Of a stretch of DNA of 28,365 nt, positions 26,075-28,365 are shown in pieces. Position numbers and translations under genes: made by a program. How positions within the stretch are numbered: position 1 is the stretch's first letter; the number at the start of each line of letters is the position of its first letter. The notes under the pieces were generated by a model, which was given only the letters and a program-made list of their open reading frames with translations, ran no database searches and was not told the origin of the DNA. This DNA is from Chara braunii (lineage: Eukaryota; Streptophyta; Charophyceae; Charales; Characeae), in assembly GCA_003427395.1 (NCBI GenBank), contig BFEA01000211.1:769498-797862 (forward strand). The letters run 5' to 3'.

Positions 26075-27500
26075 CTCAAATCATAGCATGCCCTCTCAAC
26101 ATGTTTGGTGGCATGCATACCCTTGAGCCACCATGGGCATCTTCAACTCTTTTGTGAGGCTCAAGGCCTCGGTAAGCCCTTTCTGGGCCCTGTAACAGCA
26201 ACTATGGCGCCCTAAGTGAAGGTGGGCCTGACAAGTGACAAGAGGCCTATTTTTGTGTTTGACGGAACTGGGGGAAATTCAGGCAGTTACGCAGCGTCAG
26301 TTGCTTGAGTAAGCCCAGGCCCTGCCAATATCTCGGGCCTCCAGGCCCTTTTCCAAATGAATTGGAGGCAGGCTATGTGCCCGACATGGGGCACAAACTG
26401 AACACAGCCTGCCTGGCAGTTGGACATGGGTAGCCACCCCAGGCCCTGTGGAGGATTCCCTGCGACAGGGGCTCAGCCACTTGGGGCCTACCGGAAGCTT
26501 CTGGGGAGAGGCCCAGGCCAGCTTGGCAGTCCACGCCTGGCAGCGATAGGAAAGGGCTTCGCCGCTGGCTGGACATTCGGGCACTCGCTGCTTATGAGCA
26601 AACGCTTCTGCGCCAGCTGCTGGAGCGAGTGCCTACGCGCTCACGGGCGAGCAGGGAGTACGCAGGCAGCCATAGCCGGGCTGGCTTGCACATTGCTGGA
26701 TGGGGCGCATGTGGTCTTCAGCTGCATGTTGCATCTGTGTGGAGGATCGAGGTCGTGAGTGAGGCGAGGGACATACGTGGTGCTTGAGGCAAACGGCATT
26801 GGCCAAGATCTGCACGTACTTCGGGAAGCTGTTGACATCACCGACGGCATTGTAGATAGGCTAGATAGGATCTGCCATTTGTAGTCTGGGCGCTGATGCA
26901 CCAGGTAGGGGAACAACATTGGTTCATTGATGATGATGACATCGTCTTCCCGTGAGCTCTGCTGTGCTCCTATCTGGGGTAATTCGAGTTGCAATGCTGC
27001 TTTTGGTTCGAGATCAAGACAATCTGGTTTCATGTGTATGATGCGGCTTGGTTTCTGAATTTCGCTATCGCTCATTTTCCTTGCACTTTTCCCAACCAAC
27101 AAGAAAAAAAAGGCGATGCCGGTGACTGCTCACAAGTTCTAGCATGCCTGTAAACGTGTTTGGTAGCACACATTCGAACTTTTCGACAACCTGTGCCAGA
27201 ATAACCCCAAAACACATGTCGCTTTCCAAGGAAGGGCTTCATGGTATATTTGGACAAGTGGTCACAACTCATAGCACGCCCTCGCAACATGTTTGGTAGC
27301 ATGCACAGTACCTCGCATACTCTTCGGCCAGCATGAGCATTTCTAACTCTTTGATGGCTTGTGCATGCATTGCAGCAAAAGAGTGAAAAAGGCGAAGTCA
27401 GCGAGTGTCCAGAAGTTGCAGCATGCAGTCTAAATATGTTTGGTAGCACACATTCCACCGTTTTGACAATCTGTGCTGATTTTGAATATCCCCCCAAAGA
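26075..27500. repeat. Four diverged copies of a block with the GTTTGGTAGCA core
   Basis: Related blocks of about 70-90 bases contain an AGCATGCC-like motif, then a TGTTTGGTAGCA core, then CACATTC-like sequence. The cores lie near 26103, 27159, 27289 and 27437. The last three are 130-148 bases apart, like degenerate satellite units. The copies at 27118 and 27405 also share ...TTTGACAA(C/T)CTGTGC. Between the first copy and the others lies GC-rich sequence (26150-26770) in which I recognise nothing. Confidence 0.75.
26641..27102 (-). CDS. Unrecognised open frame of doubtful coding status
   Basis: A 153-codon minus-strand frame whose first third looks protein-like: MSDSEIQKPSRIIHMKPD, then LDLEPKAALQLELPQIGAQQ, and further on FPYLVHQRPDYKWQIL. 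After that the composition becomes Ser/Thr/Pro-rich. A second frame takes over the protein-like look (VQILANAVCLKHHVCP, from 26815), as if a frameshift had occurred. I do not recognise a family. It could be a decayed transposon gene, a host exon or chance. No splice sites matching SCC2 phases were found. Confidence 0.2.
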   Translation of the reverse strand: MLVGKSARKMSDSEIQKPSRIIHMKPDCLDLEPKAALQLELPQIGAQQSSREDDVIIINEPMLFPYLVHQRPDYKWQILSSLSTMPSVMSTASRSTCRSWPMPFASSTTYVPRLTHDLDPPHRCNMQLKTTCAPSSNVQASPAMAACVLPARP

Positions 27501-27959
27501 GTTGACCAAGGGACGTGCAAAGGTTTTTCCAAGGAAGGTAGCTTGCCAGGGTTCCTCCCCTTCATTTTCAAAATTATTTCTTGCGGCAGAATATGAGAAC
27601 ATTTAAAGCAGCAGGGGCGAGGTTAAGAGGATTGAGATGCTACAAGGGTCGCCACTCACCAGCCCATGACAGGATGAGGGAGTAATGCCTAAGCATCCCA
27701 AGAGTGGGACAATATATGTTGTTATTAATCACCGCTCACTGCGCTCAGTAATTACTAATTAGCATTGAATCTCCAATTGGTTTCTTAGGGAACAGAAGGG
27801 TGTGAGTCTCCAAGCCATGGATGTTTTTTGTAGGGAGAACCATGGGTGTATACATTCCTGTATTGTTTTTATGACCTGAGGGTGGAATAGATCCTCTGGA
27901 CTGACACTGCCCAGAATAGAAAGGCGCCATGACCAGAAGGTCATCTCTATACAACTCAA

Positions 27960-28260
27960 CGTTACAGCGGTCCTGCCGTCACATGAAGCCGTGCGCCCAC
28001 GGAATATCGCGGCATGCGCGGAACCGGAGGAGGCCGTCGTGTGTGGCGAGGCGAAACGCCGCAGGGCCTGTGGGAAAAAGGGCGTTCCCACGAGATTCCG
28101 TGCGCCATGGCATCACCGCGCGTCGATTCGCGGCAAGGAGAACTCCTGGCACAGACGGAGCAAGGTCACGCGTCCGCCGCTGCGTGTGCCAAGGGGAGAC
28201 GGCGCAGGGCCCGTGGTAAAAACAGAGTTTTCCATCGATAGGACGAGCAACGCACCATGG
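27960..28260. repeat. CpG-rich block with an internal duplication
   Basis: This stretch is much richer in CG dinucleotides than the rest of the window. GCCGCAGGGCCTGTGGGAAA at 28058 recurs as GGCGCAGGGCCCGTGGTAAA at 28201, with similar sequence on both sides, about 143 bases apart. CCGTGCGCC also occurs twice (27988 and 28098). It may be a tandem repeat pair or part of a GC-rich transposon end. Confidence 0.6.
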
Positions 28261-28267
28261 CGAGGAC

Positions 28268-28294
28268 TCGCGCGCGCGCGCGAGCGAGATATAT

Positions 28295-28365
<71 letters not shown>
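28268..28365. repeat. (CG)n, (AT)n and (GA)n compound microsatellite at the window edge
   Basis: About 15 bases of CG are followed by a short AT stretch and then 67 or more bases of GA that run to the end of the window. Confidence 0.95.

Larger units (their letters stand above)
23383..28365. other. Upstream intron or intergenic sequence, no secure gene
   Basis: This sequence lies 5' of the first identified SCC2 exon, so it is probably another long intron. I found no further SCC2 exon here. It contains tandem duplications at 23993-24176 and 24182-24456, an inverted-repeat element at 25351-25563, four diverged copies of a block near 26075-27500, an uncertain open frame at 26641-27102 and a CpG-rich duplicated block before the terminal (GA)n tract. 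The stretches between these show nothing that I recognise. Confidence 0.5.

Noticed and set aside
27072-27602. 176-codon minus-strand frame
   Set aside because: It covers three diverged copies of a repeated block. Its similar segments reflect the DNA repeat, and no domain is recognised.

Overview
This is eukaryotic nuclear DNA, most likely from a streptophyte (a charophyte alga or an early-diverging land plant) with a repeat-rich genome and large introns. Three things point that way. There is a plant-type U6 snRNA sequence at 131-217. The exons of a cohesin-loader gene read most like plant SCC2. The transposons include a Ty3/gypsy chromovirus. The species cannot be named from the sequence. 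Microsatellites lie at both ends of the window, (CA)n on the left and (GA)n on the right.

The host gene is on the minus strand and runs right to left. Five exons (23382-23230, 8504-8335, 5141-5018, 3085-2924 and 1520-1416) have GT/AG borders. Their splice phases chain without a break, and together they encode a continuous part of the C-terminal HEAT-repeat region of SCC2/NIPBL. A sixth exon at 1181-1082 is possible. The 5' exons, the start codon and the 3' end were not found.

One intron of this gene (23229-8505, about 14.7 kb) is filled mainly by a decayed Ty3/gypsy chromovirus (about 9223-22420) in the same orientation as the gene. Its order on the minus strand is 5' LTR, leader, gag with a CCHC knuckle, protease, reverse transcriptase, RNase H, integrase, chromodomain, polypurine tract and 3' LTR. 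Stops, frameshifts and lost catalytic residues mark it as dead. Three younger insertions sit inside it. A solo LTR (9897-11078), carrying tandem 47-bp hairpin units, lies in the 3' LTR. Two members of one terminal-inverted-repeat family, each with a perfect 9-bp target duplication, lie in gag (16052-17684) and in or near the gag start (19198-19894). A third, apparently one-ended member lies in another intron of the host gene (from 1960). All three carry a long CTCC/CT pyrimidine tract between GC-rich ends.

The rest is non-coding: intron sequence with tandem repeats (216, 29, 85, 92, 156 and about 140 bp units), a 213-bp inverted-repeat element at 25351-25563, a perfect dyad at 22961-23014 and a CpG-rich duplicated block near the right end. 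I saw no bacterial genes, CRISPR array or tRNA. Most long open frames here are translations of microsatellites.
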